Shown one piece after another: positions 42,080 to 51,310 of a stretch of DNA of 64,000 nucleotides; position 1 is the first letter of the stretch, and each line of letters starts with the position of its first letter. Location: assembly GCF_905397395.1 (NCBI RefSeq), contig NZ_CAJPVH010000006.1:62001-126000 (forward strand), written 5' to 3'. Position numbers and translations under genes: made by a program. The notes beneath the pieces were generated by a model, which worked only from the letters and a program-made list of their open reading frames with translations, did not search any database and had not been told where the DNA came from. This stretch comes from Cupriavidus campinensis (lineage in GTDB: Bacteria; Pseudomonadota; Gammaproteobacteria; Burkholderiales; Burkholderiaceae).

Positions 42080-42727
42080 TCAGACCTTCCCCGCTGCAGG
42101 TTTGGCCGCGGCATCGGACGCGGCGCCCTTCTTCTTGTCGCCGGGCACTTCCGGCGCGCGATAGGAGAACCGCATCGAGAAATCAAACAGCCGGCGCTGC
42201 TCGCGCAGGTTGTTGGTCATCGTCACGGCCTTCGATTCCACCAGTTCGGCGCGGTCGAGCCACGTCACCTGGTCGATATTGCGCAGCAGTTCGGACACGC
42301 GCTCGTTGGACTGCGCCACGCCTGCCATGACAAAGCTGTCGCCGGTCTGCTTCAGGCTGGTCAGGTAGACGCCTTCCGGCACCTGGCGCACCAGCTCCTC
42401 GAGCAGCTGCACGGGCAGGTTGCGCTCCGCCTGCAGGCTTTCGATGGCGCGCTGGCGGTCCAGCAGGGCCTCGATATCCTTCTTGAGCGTGTTGACCTCG
42501 CGAATCTGGCCGTCCATCTGCGCATTGGCCTGCTGCAGCACGGCATTGCGCGCCGTCACGGCCTCGATCTGCGAGTCGATATAGAACCCGCCGATCAGCA
42601 CGATGACCGCGCCGGCGGCTGCCGCGCCGCCCAGGAGCGAATAGACCTTCTTGCGCCGCGCGGCCTTGCGGGCCTCGTGATACGGCAGCAGGTTGACCGA
42701 CGGGATGGTGTTCGTCGTCGTGGACAT
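42080..42727 (-). CDS. pilN: Type IV pilus assembly protein PilN
   Basis: 215-residue bitopic inner-membrane protein. The cytoplasmic N-terminus carries the conserved NLLPYHEARKAARRK motif (SVNLLPYHE) that binds PilM. One membrane helix (about 31-49) and a coiled coil (QQANAQMDGQIREVNTLKKD) precede the periplasmic domain. The start MSTTTNTIPSVNLL at 42727 has GGGGGGAG upstream. The frame extends further upstream but lacks family character. Confidence 0.94.
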   Translation of the reverse strand: MSTTTNTIPSVNLLPYHEARKAARRKKVYSLLGGAAAAGAVIVLIGGFYIDSQIEAVTARNAVLQQANAQMDGQIREVNTLKKDIEALLDRQRAIESLQAERNLPVQLLEELVRQVPEGVYLTSLKQTGDSFVMAGVAQSNERVSELLRNIDQVTWLDRAELVESKAVTMTNNLREQRRLFDFSMRFSYRAPEVPGDKKKGAASDAAAKPAAGKV

Positions 42728-42744
42728 GCTTCTCCCCCCGTGGG

Positions 42745-43830
42745 TTATTGCAGCCCGCGCAATGCCAGTCCCGCACTGACGATGTAGGCCGGCAAGTCGC
42801 GCTGGAGATAGCGCTCGTTGACGTTGCCTGCGGTCATCATGTTGGCGAAAGGATTGGCCAGCGTGGTAGTGATCTGCGTCTGCTGCTGGATGGCGGCCTG
42901 CACCCCCAGCAGCGAGGCATGTCCGCCCGAGAGCAGGATCTCGTCGACCCGGCCCAGGCTGGAACTGGCTACGAAGTTGCCGATGGCGCCCTGCACTTCC
43001 ATCGCCAGGGCTTCCAGCGACGGCTTGAGCAATTGCGCGCGCCACGCCTCAGGCAGCGTGTTCTTGCGCTTCTTGATCTCGGCCTTGAGGGCATCCAGCG
43101 TGAACATGCGCGCGGCGCTCTGCGTGAGCTGGTCGCCGTAGCTGTTCAGGGGCTGTTCGTAGAGTTCCTTCCAGCCCTGGTAGAAGATCGCCTTGGAGCG
43201 ACTGCCACCGAGGTGGATGACGGCGACCACGGGGAGATCCTTGGCGTCGGTCTCGGTCAGGGAGGACGGCACGCCGAGCATCTGCACGACCGAGCGCTGC
43301 ACGGCGTACTCCTCGACATCCATCACCTGCGGCTTCAGGCCAGCCATTTCGGCCGCCGTTACCCGCTCCTGCACGCGATCGCTGTTGGCGGCCGTCACGC
43401 GCACGCCAATCCCGCCTTCGGTCTCGTTGGGGCCAATCACCGCGAAGTCGAAATTCACCGCCTGGGAAGGCGGATAGAGGCGGTGCGCCTCCGATTCGAC
43501 CTGCGAATAGAGTTCGTCCTCGGACAGGTTGTCCGGAAGACTGACAGTCTGAGATTCCGTCAGCATGGACGGCACGCCAAGGACAACGTCCTTGGTACGA
43601 ATACCGGCCTTGCCAAGGGCTCGCTTCAGCGCGATGCCCACGGCCTCGATGTTGACGACGTTGCCATCGGCAACGGCGTTGCGGTCCAGCAGTTCGCTGG
43701 CGCATTTTTCCAGCCTGAAGTCGTGTTTGCCCGCCCCAACGGACAGCTCCACGACCTTGACGCTGGACGACCCGATATCCACGCCGACCGTAGTCCGGCG
43801 CAGAAGACCCGACAAGATGCCCCGTCGCAA
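42745..43830 (-). CDS. pilM: Type IV pilus assembly protein PilM
   Basis: About 361-residue cytoplasmic actin-like ATPase that organises the pilus base. The phosphate-1 loop VGVDIGSSSVKVVEL is near residue 14-28, and the LSGGHASLLGVQAAIQQQT phosphate-2 and adenosine region is near the C-terminus. No ATG start exists at the right place: the likely start is TTG at 43830, with AGGGGG 5-6 bases upstream, or GTG at 43860. First gene of pilMNOPQ, divergent from ponA. Confidence 0.92.
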   Translation of the reverse strand: MRRGILSGLLRRTTVGVDIGSSSVKVVELSVGAGKHDFRLEKCASELLDRNAVADGNVVNIEAVGIALKRALGKAGIRTKDVVLGVPSMLTESQTVSLPDNLSEDELYSQVESEAHRLYPPSQAVNFDFAVIGPNETEGGIGVRVTAANSDRVQERVTAAEMAGLKPQVMDVEEYAVQRSVVQMLGVPSSLTETDAKDLPVVAVIHLGGSRSKAIFYQGWKELYEQPLNSYGDQLTQSAARMFTLDALKAEIKKRKNTLPEAWRAQLLKPSLEALAMEVQGAIGNFVASSSLGRVDEILLSGGHASLLGVQAAIQQQTQITTTLANPFANMMTAGNVNERYLQRDLPAYIVSAGLALRGLQ

Positions 43831-44270
43831 GGTGACCCCCTGACATTTGAACTCGCCCACGGCATGACTGCTCTAATGGGGCGAGCCAGTTAGTTTCTTG
43901 GATGAAACGTTTGCTCTTTTATGTTCGTGGATTCTCACAAAAAGCAGAGGCGCGCGCAATGTGCCGATCTGACCACGCTTTCTTTTTCAGACGGGCCGCG
44001 CGAAAGCGTTGCCAAAATCCCACGGTCCACCTCAGGCCCGTTACATAGCGTCGCGCCACAGCATCGTTGGCGCCAGATCGGCCTCCCGGCTGCCCCCTCC
44101 TCCGTAACACCCGCCAACCCGCCCTGCGCCGAAGACCTGCGCGCCGTGACAACCTGATCTCAACAGGATTACATCTTGTAACAGCGCGATAGCGCCTTTT
44201 GCGGCACGGCGCACCGGGGGCGCCCCATCCCCGACGATATAATCCGGGCACTCTGATTAGGTAAACCCTT
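43831..44270. other. About 440-base divergent intergenic region, pilM/ponA
   Basis: No supported ORF. It must hold the promoters of pilMNOPQ and ponA; the only good motif I see is a TATAAT at 44238-44243 for ponA (listed separately). No clear sigma-54 site for the pil operon was found. Confidence 0.6.
44238..44243 (+). promoter_or_regulatory. Candidate -10 box for ponA
   Basis: TATAAT 27 bases before the ponA ATG. No matching -35 is seen at 16-18 bases. The spacing to the start codon is normal for a short leader. Confidence 0.45.
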
Positions 44271-46649
44271 ATGGCCACAGCACAACAGAAGCCGTCCCTT
44301 CCCGTCCGCCGTCCGCTCTGGGCGCGGATCATGTTCGGGCTGATCGGACTGCTTGTCGCCGGGCTCGTCGCCGTGGCGCTGCTGGTGGGCTATGCGCTGG
44401 TGGTGGCCGCGCCCAACCTGCCGTCGCTGGACACCATCACCGACTACCGCCCGAAGATCCCGCTGCGGATCTACACGGCGGACAACGTGCTGATCGGCGA
44501 GTTCGGCGAGGAGCGCCGCAACTTCGTGCCGATCACCGAGATCCCGGACGTCATGAAGAAGGCCGTGCTCGCGATCGAGGACGACCGCTTCTACGAGCAC
44601 GGCGGCGTGGACTTCGTGGGCGTGCTGCGCGCCGGGCTGGCCAACCTGCGCGGCGGGCTGTCGCAGGGCGCCTCCACCATCACCATGCAGGTGGCGCGCA
44701 ACTTCTTCCTCTCGAGCGAGAAGACCTACACGCGCAAGATCTACGAGATGCTGCTGGCGTACAAGATCGAGGCGAACCTGACCAAGGACCAGATCCTCGA
44801 GCTGTACATGAACCAGATCTACCTGGGGCAGCGCGCCTACGGCTTCGCCAGCGCCGCGCGGGTCTACTTCGGCAAGTCGATCAAGGACGTGACGCCGGCG
44901 GAGGCCGCCATGCTGGCCGGCCTGCCGAAGGCGCCGTCGGCCTACAACCCCGTGGTGAACCCGCGCCGCGCCAAGGTGCGCCAGGAGTACATCCTCCAGC
45001 GCATGCGCGACCTCGGCTACATCACGCCGGAGCAGTACGACCAGGCCGTGCGCGAGGAGCTGAAGGTGCGTGGCGAGGGCAACGAGTTCTCCACCCATGC
45101 CGAATATGTCGCGGAAATCGTGCGCCAGCTCATGTACGCACAGTATCGCGAGGAAACCTATACGCGCGGCCTCAACGTCTACACGACGCTGAACAAGGCC
45201 GACCAGGATGCCGCCTACGACGCCGTGCGCGGCGGCATCATGACCTACGAGCGCAAGCACGGCTATCGCGGCCCGGAGGCATTTATCGACCTGCCGTCGA
45301 ATCCGTCCGAACGCGAACAGGCCATCGACGACGCCCTGGTAGAGCACCCGGGCAGCGACGACCTGCGCTCGGCCGTGGTCACCAGCGTGACGCCGAAACA
45401 GGTGCGCGCCACGCTGCTCTCTGGCGAGGTGGCGACGATCGAAGGCACCGCGCTGCGGTTTATCGCGCCGTCGCTGTCGGCCAATGCCCAGCCGAAGGTC
45501 AAGATCCGCCCCGGCGCGATCATCCGCGTTACGCAGGATGCCAAGGACAATACGTGGTCCGTCACGCAGCTGCCCGAGGTGGCGGCCGCCTTCGTCTCGT
45601 TGAATCCTGAAGATGGGGAGATCCGGGCGATGGTCGGCGGCTTCGATTTCAACCGCAACAAGTTCAACCACGTGACGCAGGCTTGGCGCCAGCCGGGCTC
45701 GAGCTTCAAGCCGTTCATCTACACGGCCGCGCTGGAGAAGGGCTTCTCGCCCGCTACGGTGATCAACGACGCCCCACTGACGATCGGCCCTGACACCGGC
45801 GGCCAGGTCTGGGAGCCGAAGAACTATGACGGCAAGTTCGAGGGCCCGATGACGATGCGCCGCGCGCTGGCCAAGTCGAAGAACCTCGTATCCGTACGAA
45901 TTCTGCGCGCCATCGGCACGCAGTACGCGCAGGACTACATCACGCGGTTCGGCTTCGAGGCCGACAAACACCCAGCCTACCTGCCGATGGCGCTGGGCTC
46001 CGGCGCGGTGACGCCGCTCCAGATGGCCGGCGCCTACTCGGTGTTTGCCAACGGCGGCTATCGCGTCAACCCGTACCTGATCCAGCGCGTGGTGGATTCG
46101 CGCGGCAACGTGATCTCCGAGACCCGTCCGCAGAAGGCTGGCCAGGACGCCGTGCGCGTGCTGGACGCCCGCACCGCGTTCATCGCCGACAGCATGCTGC
46201 GCGAGGTGGTGCGCAGCGGCACGGCCAACCCGGCCAAGCAGCGCCTGGGCCGCAACGACATGGCCGGCAAGACCGGTACCACGAACGATGCCGTGGATGC
46301 CTGGTTCGCCGGCTACACACCGAAACTCGTGGCGATTGCGTGGATGGGCTACGACCAGCCCAAGAGCCTGGGCGTGCGCGAGACCGGTGGCGGCCTGGCG
46401 CTGCCGATCTGGGTCAGCTATATGAGCAAAGCGCTCAAGGGCGTGCCCGAGAGCCCCGAGCGGCAGGCGCCGGAGGGCGTGGTGATGGTGGCCGGCGACT
46501 GGACGCTCGAGGAGAACGCCGCGGGTGCCGGCGTGGCCTCGGTGGGGCTGGGCGATCCGTGGCCCGGCAAACCCGACGAGAGCGCGCGCCCAGTGCAGGA
46601 TACCGAAGCCGAGAAGCGCAAGATCCTGGAAATGTTCGGCGGCGCCTGA
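44271..46649 (+). CDS. mrcA: Penicillin-binding protein 1A (bifunctional)
   Basis: 792-residue class A PBP with glycosyltransferase and transpeptidase activity in the periplasm. One N-terminal membrane anchor (about 17-43) precedes the GT51 domain with EDDRFYEHGGVDFVGVLRA, GGASTITMQ-type SQGASTITMQVARNFF and EAAMLAGLPKAPSAYNP. An OB-like insert is typical of PBP1A (about 310-420). The transpeptidase has S477-S-F-K480 (PGSSFKPF), SKN (ALAKSKNLVS) and KTG (MAGKTGTTND). The order next to pilM matches many proteobacteria, where ponA is divergent from pilMNOPQ. Confidence 0.96.
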   Translation: MATAQQKPSLPVRRPLWARIMFGLIGLLVAGLVAVALLVGYALVVAAPNLPSLDTITDYRPKIPLRIYTADNVLIGEFGEERRNFVPITEIPDVMKKAVLAIEDDRFYEHGGVDFVGVLRAGLANLRGGLSQGASTITMQVARNFFLSSEKTYTRKIYEMLLAYKIEANLTKDQILELYMNQIYLGQRAYGFASAARVYFGKSIKDVTPAEAAMLAGLPKAPSAYNPVVNPRRAKVRQEYILQRMRDLGYITPEQYDQAVREELKVRGEGNEFSTHAEYVAEIVRQLMYAQYREETYTRGLNVYTTLNKADQDAAYDAVRGGIMTYERKHGYRGPEAFIDLPSNPSEREQAIDDALVEHPGSDDLRSAVVTSVTPKQVRATLLSGEVATIEGTALRFIAPSLSANAQPKVKIRPGAIIRVTQDAKDNTWSVTQLPEVAAAFVSLNPEDGEIRAMVGGFDFNRNKFNHVTQAWRQPGSSFKPFIYTAALEKGFSPATVINDAPLTIGPDTGGQVWEPKNYDGKFEGPMTMRRALAKSKNLVSVRILRAIGTQYAQDYITRFGFEADKHPAYLPMALGSGAVTPLQMAGAYSVFANGGYRVNPYLIQRVVDSRGNVISETRPQKAGQDAVRVLDARTAFIADSMLREVVRSGTANPAKQRLGRNDMAGKTGTTNDAVDAWFAGYTPKLVAIAWMGYDQPKSLGVRETGGGLALPIWVSYMSKALKGVPESPERQAPEGVVMVAGDWTLEENAAGAGVASVGLGDPWPGKPDESARPVQDTEAEKRKILEMFGGA

Positions 46650-46688
46650 ATCCCAGAACGGCATCCGGACGATTATTTTCGCCCCAAC

Positions 46689-46717
46689 AAAAAACCGGCC
46701 CTCGTGGCCGGTTTTTT
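46689..46717. terminator. Bidirectional terminator between ponA and cyaY
   Basis: AAAAAACCGGCC (46689-46700), loop CTCGT, GGCCGGTTTTTT (46706-46717). Serves both convergent genes. Confidence 0.92.
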
Positions 46718-46739
46718 GTTGGCCGGGACCGGTGCGGTC

Positions 46740-47075
46740 TCAGCCGAGCGTCAGCGTGGCGCCCGCCTGCTGGCTCATATAGGTGGAGAGCGCCGCATAA
46801 AGTTCAGCGCCGCTGCGCGTGTCCATCCACTTGGCGCCGTCGTGGCGGAAGTGGAAACCGCCGGCCTTGGCCGCCACCCACAGTTCCTGCATCGGCGCCT
46901 GGCTGTTGACGATGATCTTCGAGCCATCCTCGAATTCCAGCTCCATGACATTGCCGGTGCGGTTGATCTCGACATCGGCATCGGCCGCATCGGCGGCGGC
47001 TTCGATATCGGCTTCAAGCCGGTCAAGGGCCTTGCCGGCCAGTACCAGGAACTCGCTTTCGGTGAGGGGGGGCAT
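46740..47075 (-). CDS. cyaY: Frataxin-like iron-binding protein CyaY
   Basis: 111-residue frataxin homologue that modulates IscS-driven Fe-S cluster assembly. The acidic first helix (ESEFLVLAGKALDRLEADIE, then AAADAADADVEI) and the beta-sheet NVMELEFEDGSKIIVNSQAP, then PMQELWVAAKAGGFHFR, match the family. The start at 47075 has GGAG 8 bases upstream; a longer frame is not supported. It is divergent from the LptM-like gene and lysA, close to the E. coli cyaY-yifL-dapF order. Confidence 0.94.
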   Translation of the reverse strand: MPPLTESEFLVLAGKALDRLEADIEAAADAADADVEINRTGNVMELEFEDGSKIIVNSQAPMQELWVAAKAGGFHFRHDGAKWMDTRSGAELYAALSTYMSQQAGATLTLG

Positions 47076-47243
47076 GCTACACTCCAAAGCCGCCGGCAGC
47101 GCGCCCGGACAGACGTCCCGGAGCGCGATCCGGCTGGCGGAAAAATGGAAAATTGTCGGGATTTGCCGCGGATTCCTGCGGATTCCGGGCCGTTTCACCA
47201 GCCATCCAGAAAGTCACCCCAAGCCATCCAAGGCATTCAGACA

Positions 47244-47501
47244 ATGAAGGACTCCCCGAAGCTGCGTCGTGGTGCGATTGTATCGGCGTTTGCCGCCACA
47301 CTCGTGATGACCCTGGCCGGATGCGGCGTTCGCGGCCCGTTGACCATGCCCCGGGTACCGCCCGCCCCGACCCCGCCCACCGTGCCCGATCCGGGTCTGG
47401 GCCAGGCAGGCGCCGTGGCGCCGGCACGGCCGATGGGCGAACCCGCCACCAGCGCGCCGGTTCCCGCCGAACCGGCCACGACCACGAATTCGACGAAGTA
47501 A
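47244..47501 (+). CDS. lptM: LptM (YifL)-like small lipoprotein
   Basis: 85-residue lipoprotein. The signal ends in MTLAGCGVRGPLTMP: the acylated Cys is followed by the short GVRGPL motif that defines LptM/YifL, which assists disulfide maturation of the LPS translocon LptD. The rest is a Pro/Ala/Thr-rich linker. The start MKDSPKLRRGA at 47244 was chosen because upstream frame codons have no family character. It precedes lysA by 31 bases and is the same neighbourhood as E. coli yifL. Confidence 0.85.
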   Translation: MKDSPKLRRGAIVSAFAATLVMTLAGCGVRGPLTMPRVPPAPTPPTVPDPGLGQAGAVAPARPMGEPATSAPVPAEPATTTNSTK

Positions 47502-47532
47502 CCCGGGCGCCTCGCCCCTCCGCACGCTGAAC

Positions 47533-48792
47533 ATGACTGATTTCTTTACCCGCCGCGACGGCGCCCTGGCTGTCGAACAAGTGCCGCTGGCCCGTATCGC
47601 GGCCGAGTTCGGCACGCCGACCTACGTCTACTCGCGCGCCGCACTGACCACGGCCTACCAGGCCTACGCCGCCGCCTGCAAGGGCCGCAACGCGCATGTG
47701 CAATTCGCCGTGAAGGCCAACTCGAACCTGGCGGTGCTGCAGGTTTTCGCCCAGTTGGGCGCCGGTTTCGACATCGTGTCCGGCGGCGAACTGCTGCGCG
47801 TGCTGGCCGCCGGCGGCGACCCGCGCAAGGTGGTGTTCTCGGGCGTGGCCAAGAGCGAGGCCGACATGGCGCTGGCGCTGGCGCACGACGTACGCGGCTT
47901 CAACGTCGAATCGATCCCCGAACTGGACCGGCTGAACGCCGTGGCCGGCCGGCTGGGCAAGCGCGCGCGCGTGTCGCTGCGGATCAATCCGGACGTGGAT
48001 GCCAAGACGCACCCCTATATCTCAACGGGTCTCAAGGGCAACAAGTTCGGCGTGGCGTTCGAGGACGTACTGCCGACCTACCGCGCCGCGGCTGCACTGC
48101 CGCACCTCGAAGTGGTCGGCATCGACTGCCATATCGGCTCGCAGATCACGGAAGTGGCGCCCTATCTGGAAGCGCTCGACAAGGTGCTCGACGTGGTGGA
48201 AGCGCTCGAGCGCGAAGGCATCCGCCTGGACCATATCGACGTGGGCGGTGGCCTGGGCATTACCTATGCCGACGAAACCCCGCCGGACATCACCGGCTTC
48301 GCCACCACGCTGCTGGACCGCGTGGCCGCCCGTGGCCACGGCCACCGCGAGGTGCTGTTCGAGCCCGGCCGCTCGCTGGTGGGTAACGCCGGCGCGCTGC
48401 TGACGCAGGTGGAATTCCTGAAGCCCGGCGCGGCCAAGAACTTCTGCATCGTCGATGCGGCGATGAACGACCTGGCCCGCCCGGCGATGTACGAGGCCTA
48501 CCACCGGATCGAACCCGTGGCGCCGCACGCCGACGCGCCCGTGACCTATGACGTGGTAGGCCCGGTGTGCGAATCGGGCGACTGGCTCGGCCGCGACCGC
48601 GCGCTGGCCGTGCAGCCGGGGGACCTGCTGGCGGTGATGTCTGCCGGCGCCTATGGCTTTGTGATGAGTTCCAACTACAACACCCGGGGCCGCGCCGCCG
48701 AGGTGATGGTCGACGGCGACGCCGTGCACCTGGTGCGCGAGCGCGAACTGCCGGCCGACCTGTTCAAGGGCGAGCACCTGCTCAAGGGCTGA
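47533..48792 (+). CDS. lysA: Diaminopimelate decarboxylase
   Basis: 419-residue fold-type III PLP enzyme converting meso-diaminopimelate to lysine. The PLP lysine is K61 in FAVKANSN. HIGSQI, the FEPGRSLVGNAG phosphate loop, GPVCESGD (active-site Cys from the partner subunit) and the late YNTRGRAAEV are intact. Length is standard. Second gene after lptM on the plus strand; the convergent msrQ gene follows. Confidence 0.97.
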   Translation: MTDFFTRRDGALAVEQVPLARIAAEFGTPTYVYSRAALTTAYQAYAAACKGRNAHVQFAVKANSNLAVLQVFAQLGAGFDIVSGGELLRVLAAGGDPRKVVFSGVAKSEADMALALAHDVRGFNVESIPELDRLNAVAGRLGKRARVSLRINPDVDAKTHPYISTGLKGNKFGVAFEDVLPTYRAAAALPHLEVVGIDCHIGSQITEVAPYLEALDKVLDVVEALEREGIRLDHIDVGGGLGITYADETPPDITGFATTLLDRVAARGHGHREVLFEPGRSLVGNAGALLTQVEFLKPGAAKNFCIVDAAMNDLARPAMYEAYHRIEPVAPHADAPVTYDVVGPVCESGDWLGRDRALAVQPGDLLAVMSAGAYGFVMSSNYNTRGRAAEVMVDGDAVHLVRERELPADLFKGEHLLKG

Positions 48793-48836
48793 TCCGGCGG
48801 CGCCCCTCTCCCCACGGCGGGGGGGCGCAGTACTCG

Positions 48837-49520
48837 CTACGCGGCGCGCTTGCGCGCCCACCACCACATCCGCAGGCCCAGCAGCACGAACACCACGGCG
48901 GCGTAGATCGATACTTCGCTGAAGTCGTTCTTGCCCGCCTTGTGCCACCAGAAATGCAGGATGCCGAGCACGGCGATCGCATAGACCGCCTTGTGCAGCG
49001 CCTGCCACCGCTTGCCGCCGAGCCGCTTGACCATGCCGTTGGTCGATGTGGCCGCCAGCGGCACCAACAGCACGAACGCGGCAAACCCCACCGTGATAAA
49101 TGGACGTTCTGCAATGTCCTTGATCATGTACGCGACGTCGAACCCACGATCCACGCCCAGCCACAGCAGGAAGTGCTGCACGGCGTAGAAGAACGCGAAC
49201 AGCCCGAGCATGCGCCGCAGTTTGATCAGCCAGTTCCACCCCGTGAAGCGGCGCAGCGGCGTGATGGCCAGCGTGGCGCAGAGCATGACCAGCGTCCAGG
49301 TTCCGGTGGATCGCGTGACGAATTCGAGCGGATTGGCGCCGAACTGCGCCGTGGCGCCGAGGTAGAGCAACCGGGCGAACGGTAGCAGCGCCAGGATCCA
49401 CGCCAACACCTTGATGGCGCGCACGCCCGAAGGCGACAGCGTCGCCAGCCCGCCGGCGCGTGGCGCGGGCGGCGCGCGTGACACCGTGGCTTGATTCGCG
49501 ATCATGTCCGGCTCCGCCAT
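48837..49520 (-). CDS. msrQ: MsrQ haem-binding membrane subunit
   Basis: 227-residue six-helix membrane protein that feeds electrons from the quinone pool to periplasmic MsrP. Conserved His residues for haem b are in VQHFLLWLG, in the RWQALHKAVYAIAVLGILH segment and in HFWWHK. The start [14 protein letters not shown] at 49520 shares one base with the msrP stop (TGATG). A 99-residue upstream extension of the frame is a shadow of msrP. The length fits MsrQ/YedZ. Confidence 0.95.
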   Translation of the reverse strand: MAEPDMIANQATVSRAPPAPRAGGLATLSPSGVRAIKVLAWILALLPFARLLYLGATAQFGANPLEFVTRSTGTWTLVMLCATLAITPLRRFTGWNWLIKLRRMLGLFAFFYAVQHFLLWLGVDRGFDVAYMIKDIAERPFITVGFAAFVLLVPLAATSTNGMVKRLGGKRWQALHKAVYAIAVLGILHFWWHKAGKNDFSEVSIYAAVVFVLLGLRMWWWARKRAA

Positions 49521-50530
49521 CAGAAGTTCTTCTTCAGATCCATGCCCTGATACAGCGACGCCACCTGCGCCCCGTAGCCGTTGAACGGCAGCGTCTTGCG
49601 CTTGGGTGCGAACAGCGCGGAGAACCCGCCGCCGCCCTTCTCTTCGCCGATGCGCCGCTCGGTGGCCTGGCTCCAGCGCGGGTGATCGACGTCCGGGTTC
49701 ACATTCGAATAGAAGCCATACTCGTTCGGTGCGGCCAGGTTCCAGCTGGTGGGCGGCTGCTTGTCCAGGAAGCGGATCTTGACGATGGACTTGGCGCTCT
49801 TGAAGCCGTACTTCCACGGCAGCACCATGCGCACCGGCGCGCCGTTCTGGTTCGGCAGCACCTCGCCGTACAGGCCGAAGGTGAGCAGCGCCAGCGGGTG
49901 CATCGCCTCGTCCATGCGCAGCCCTTCGCTATACGGCCAGTCGAGCACGGAGCTACTGATACCGGGCATCTGCTTCTTGTCAGCCAGCGTAATGAACTGG
50001 ACGAACTTCGCCCCGGGAAGCGGCTCCACGCGACGGATCAGTTCGGCGAGCGGATAGCCGATCCACGGAATCACCATCGACCACCCCTCCACGCAGCGCA
50101 GCCGGTAGACGCGCTCCTCCTGCGGGGCGAGCTTCACGAGTTCGTCGATGTCGTAGACCTTCGGCTGCTTGACCAGCCCTTCCACCGACACCTGCCACGG
50201 CCGGGGCCGCAGCGTGCCGGCATTGCGGGCTGGATCGGACTTGTCCGTGCCGAACTCGTAGAAATTGTTGTACGTCGTCACGTCCTCGTAAGGCGTGCGC
50301 TTCTCGGTGATCACGTAGCTGTTGTTCGGCGTGGCCGCCAGGCGCTGGCCCTTGCCCGGGCCGGCCTGTGCGAACGCCTCCCGCGCGAACCACGGTGTCA
50401 GCGCGCTGCCTGCGGCGCCGGCGGCGGCCAGCGCGAGCAGGCGACGACGCGATTCGAAAATATGGCGCGGGGTAATCTCGGACGTGGCGATATCGTCACC
50501 ACGAAGCCATTTGGGGGAAGGGATCAACAT
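49520..50530 (-). CDS. msrP: MsrP periplasmic methionine sulfoxide reductase
   Basis: 336-residue molybdopterin enzyme that repairs oxidised methionine in periplasmic proteins. A Tat signal ([13 protein letters not shown], then AFAQ) directs export. The molybdenum-ligating Cys is in [17 protein letters not shown]. Further family blocks are [14 protein letters not shown] and [15 protein letters not shown]. The start [13 protein letters not shown] at 50530 is chosen over a frame start at 50605. First gene of msrPQ, with the small lipoprotein gene 141 bases upstream on the same strand. Confidence 0.96.
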   Translation of the reverse strand: MLIPSPKWLRGDDIATSEITPRHIFESRRRLLALAAAGAAGSALTPWFAREAFAQAGPGKGQRLAATPNNSYVITEKRTPYEDVTTYNNFYEFGTDKSDPARNAGTLRPRPWQVSVEGLVKQPKVYDIDELVKLAPQEERVYRLRCVEGWSMVIPWIGYPLAELIRRVEPLPGAKFVQFITLADKKQMPGISSSVLDWPYSEGLRMDEAMHPLALLTFGLYGEVLPNQNGAPVRMVLPWKYGFKSAKSIVKIRFLDKQPPTSWNLAAPNEYGFYSNVNPDVDHPRWSQATERRIGEEKGGGGFSALFAPKRKTLPFNGYGAQVASLYQGMDLKKNF

Positions 50531-50671
50531 GATGGGAGCGTTCCTGATGGCCGCATGTTCTGTTGGACATGGGGCTTGGTCGGATGGTGCGGGGAAACCT
50601 GACAACTATTTCCCCACCGTTTGCCGCCCGACATCTCCCCGGACGTGGCCCGGGGAGCCATGCGTGGACGG

Positions 50672-51103
50672 TCAGGGCTTGGCCACGTGCCAAACGTTGT
50701 TGAGGTTGTCGCCGGTACGGTCGCCAGCCTTGGCGTCCTTGGCGAAGCGGTACAGCGGCATGCCCTTGTAGGCCCACTGGCGGGTGCCGTCGTCACGCGT
50801 GATGATGGTGTAATTGCCCGAGCCGCTGGTGCCCGGTTCCGCAAGCAGCGGCGGCCAGTTGGTCGCACACGTGGCATTACAGACACTCTTGCCGCCGTTC
50901 GCCGGGTCGCGGTCGAACGTGTACAGCGTCAGGCCCTGCGGATCGGTCAGCGCGCCGTTCGTCACCTTGACGGTCGGAGGCATGCTGCCGCCGCCCATGC
51001 CCATGCTGGAACACGCGCCCAGCAGCACGACGGACGCGGAAGCCACGGCCAGCAGGGCGGGACGCAGCAGCGATGCAGCGGTGTGACGATGAGTGGTCAT
51101 CAT
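50672..51103 (-). CDS. Small secreted-repeat lipoprotein (COG4315-like)
   Basis: 143-residue putative lipoprotein. A signal peptide ends at VVLLGACSSM (LGAC lipobox). The mature part has two copies of the short beta repeat seen in secreted repeat proteins of unknown function: DPQGLTLYTFDRDPANGG and YKGMPLYRFAKDAKAGDR, with a Cys pair in between (SVCNATCATNWPPL). AAGGAG lies 7 bases upstream. It precedes msrPQ and may be co-transcribed with it, suggesting a link to oxidative stress in the periplasm; that is inference. Confidence 0.8.
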   Translation of the reverse strand: MMTTHRHTAASLLRPALLAVASASVVLLGACSSMGMGGGSMPPTVKVTNGALTDPQGLTLYTFDRDPANGGKSVCNATCATNWPPLLAEPGTSGSGNYTIITRDDGTRQWAYKGMPLYRFAKDAKAGDRTGDNLNNVWHVAKP

Positions 51104-51258
51104 TGGGTCTCCTTTTCTCCAGGCGGCGCCGCCAGTCGACGCCGTACTTCCTCAGTAAACACCTGATGTGATCCGTTTATTCCCGAAAAGTTAAAAAAAT
51201 GTGGTGCAGACGCCAACAAGAGACGAATACGTCATGTTTGTGGGCGAGCCGCAAAGAA

Positions 51259-51286
51259 AAAGGCCCGCTACGGAGAGCGGGCCTTT
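51259..51286 (-). terminator. Terminator after ccsB
   Basis: AAAGGCCCGCT (51259-51269) and AGCGGGCCTTT (51276-51286), perfect 11-base arms, with TTTTTCTTTG following on the minus strand. Confidence 0.9.
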
Positions 51287-51310
51287 GTCGATCCAACCGG
51301 GAATGTCGGG

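Noticed and set aside
43860..44010. Sigma-54 promoter for pilMNOPQ
   Set aside because: A GG-N10-GC spacing can be found by chance but the TGGCAC and TTGC blocks do not match together; not reported as a feature.
51104..51200. ECF-type promoter upstream of the secreted-repeat lipoprotein
   Set aside because: A GGGAAT...GTGTT arrangement is present but the match to any known ECF consensus is poor and could be chance.
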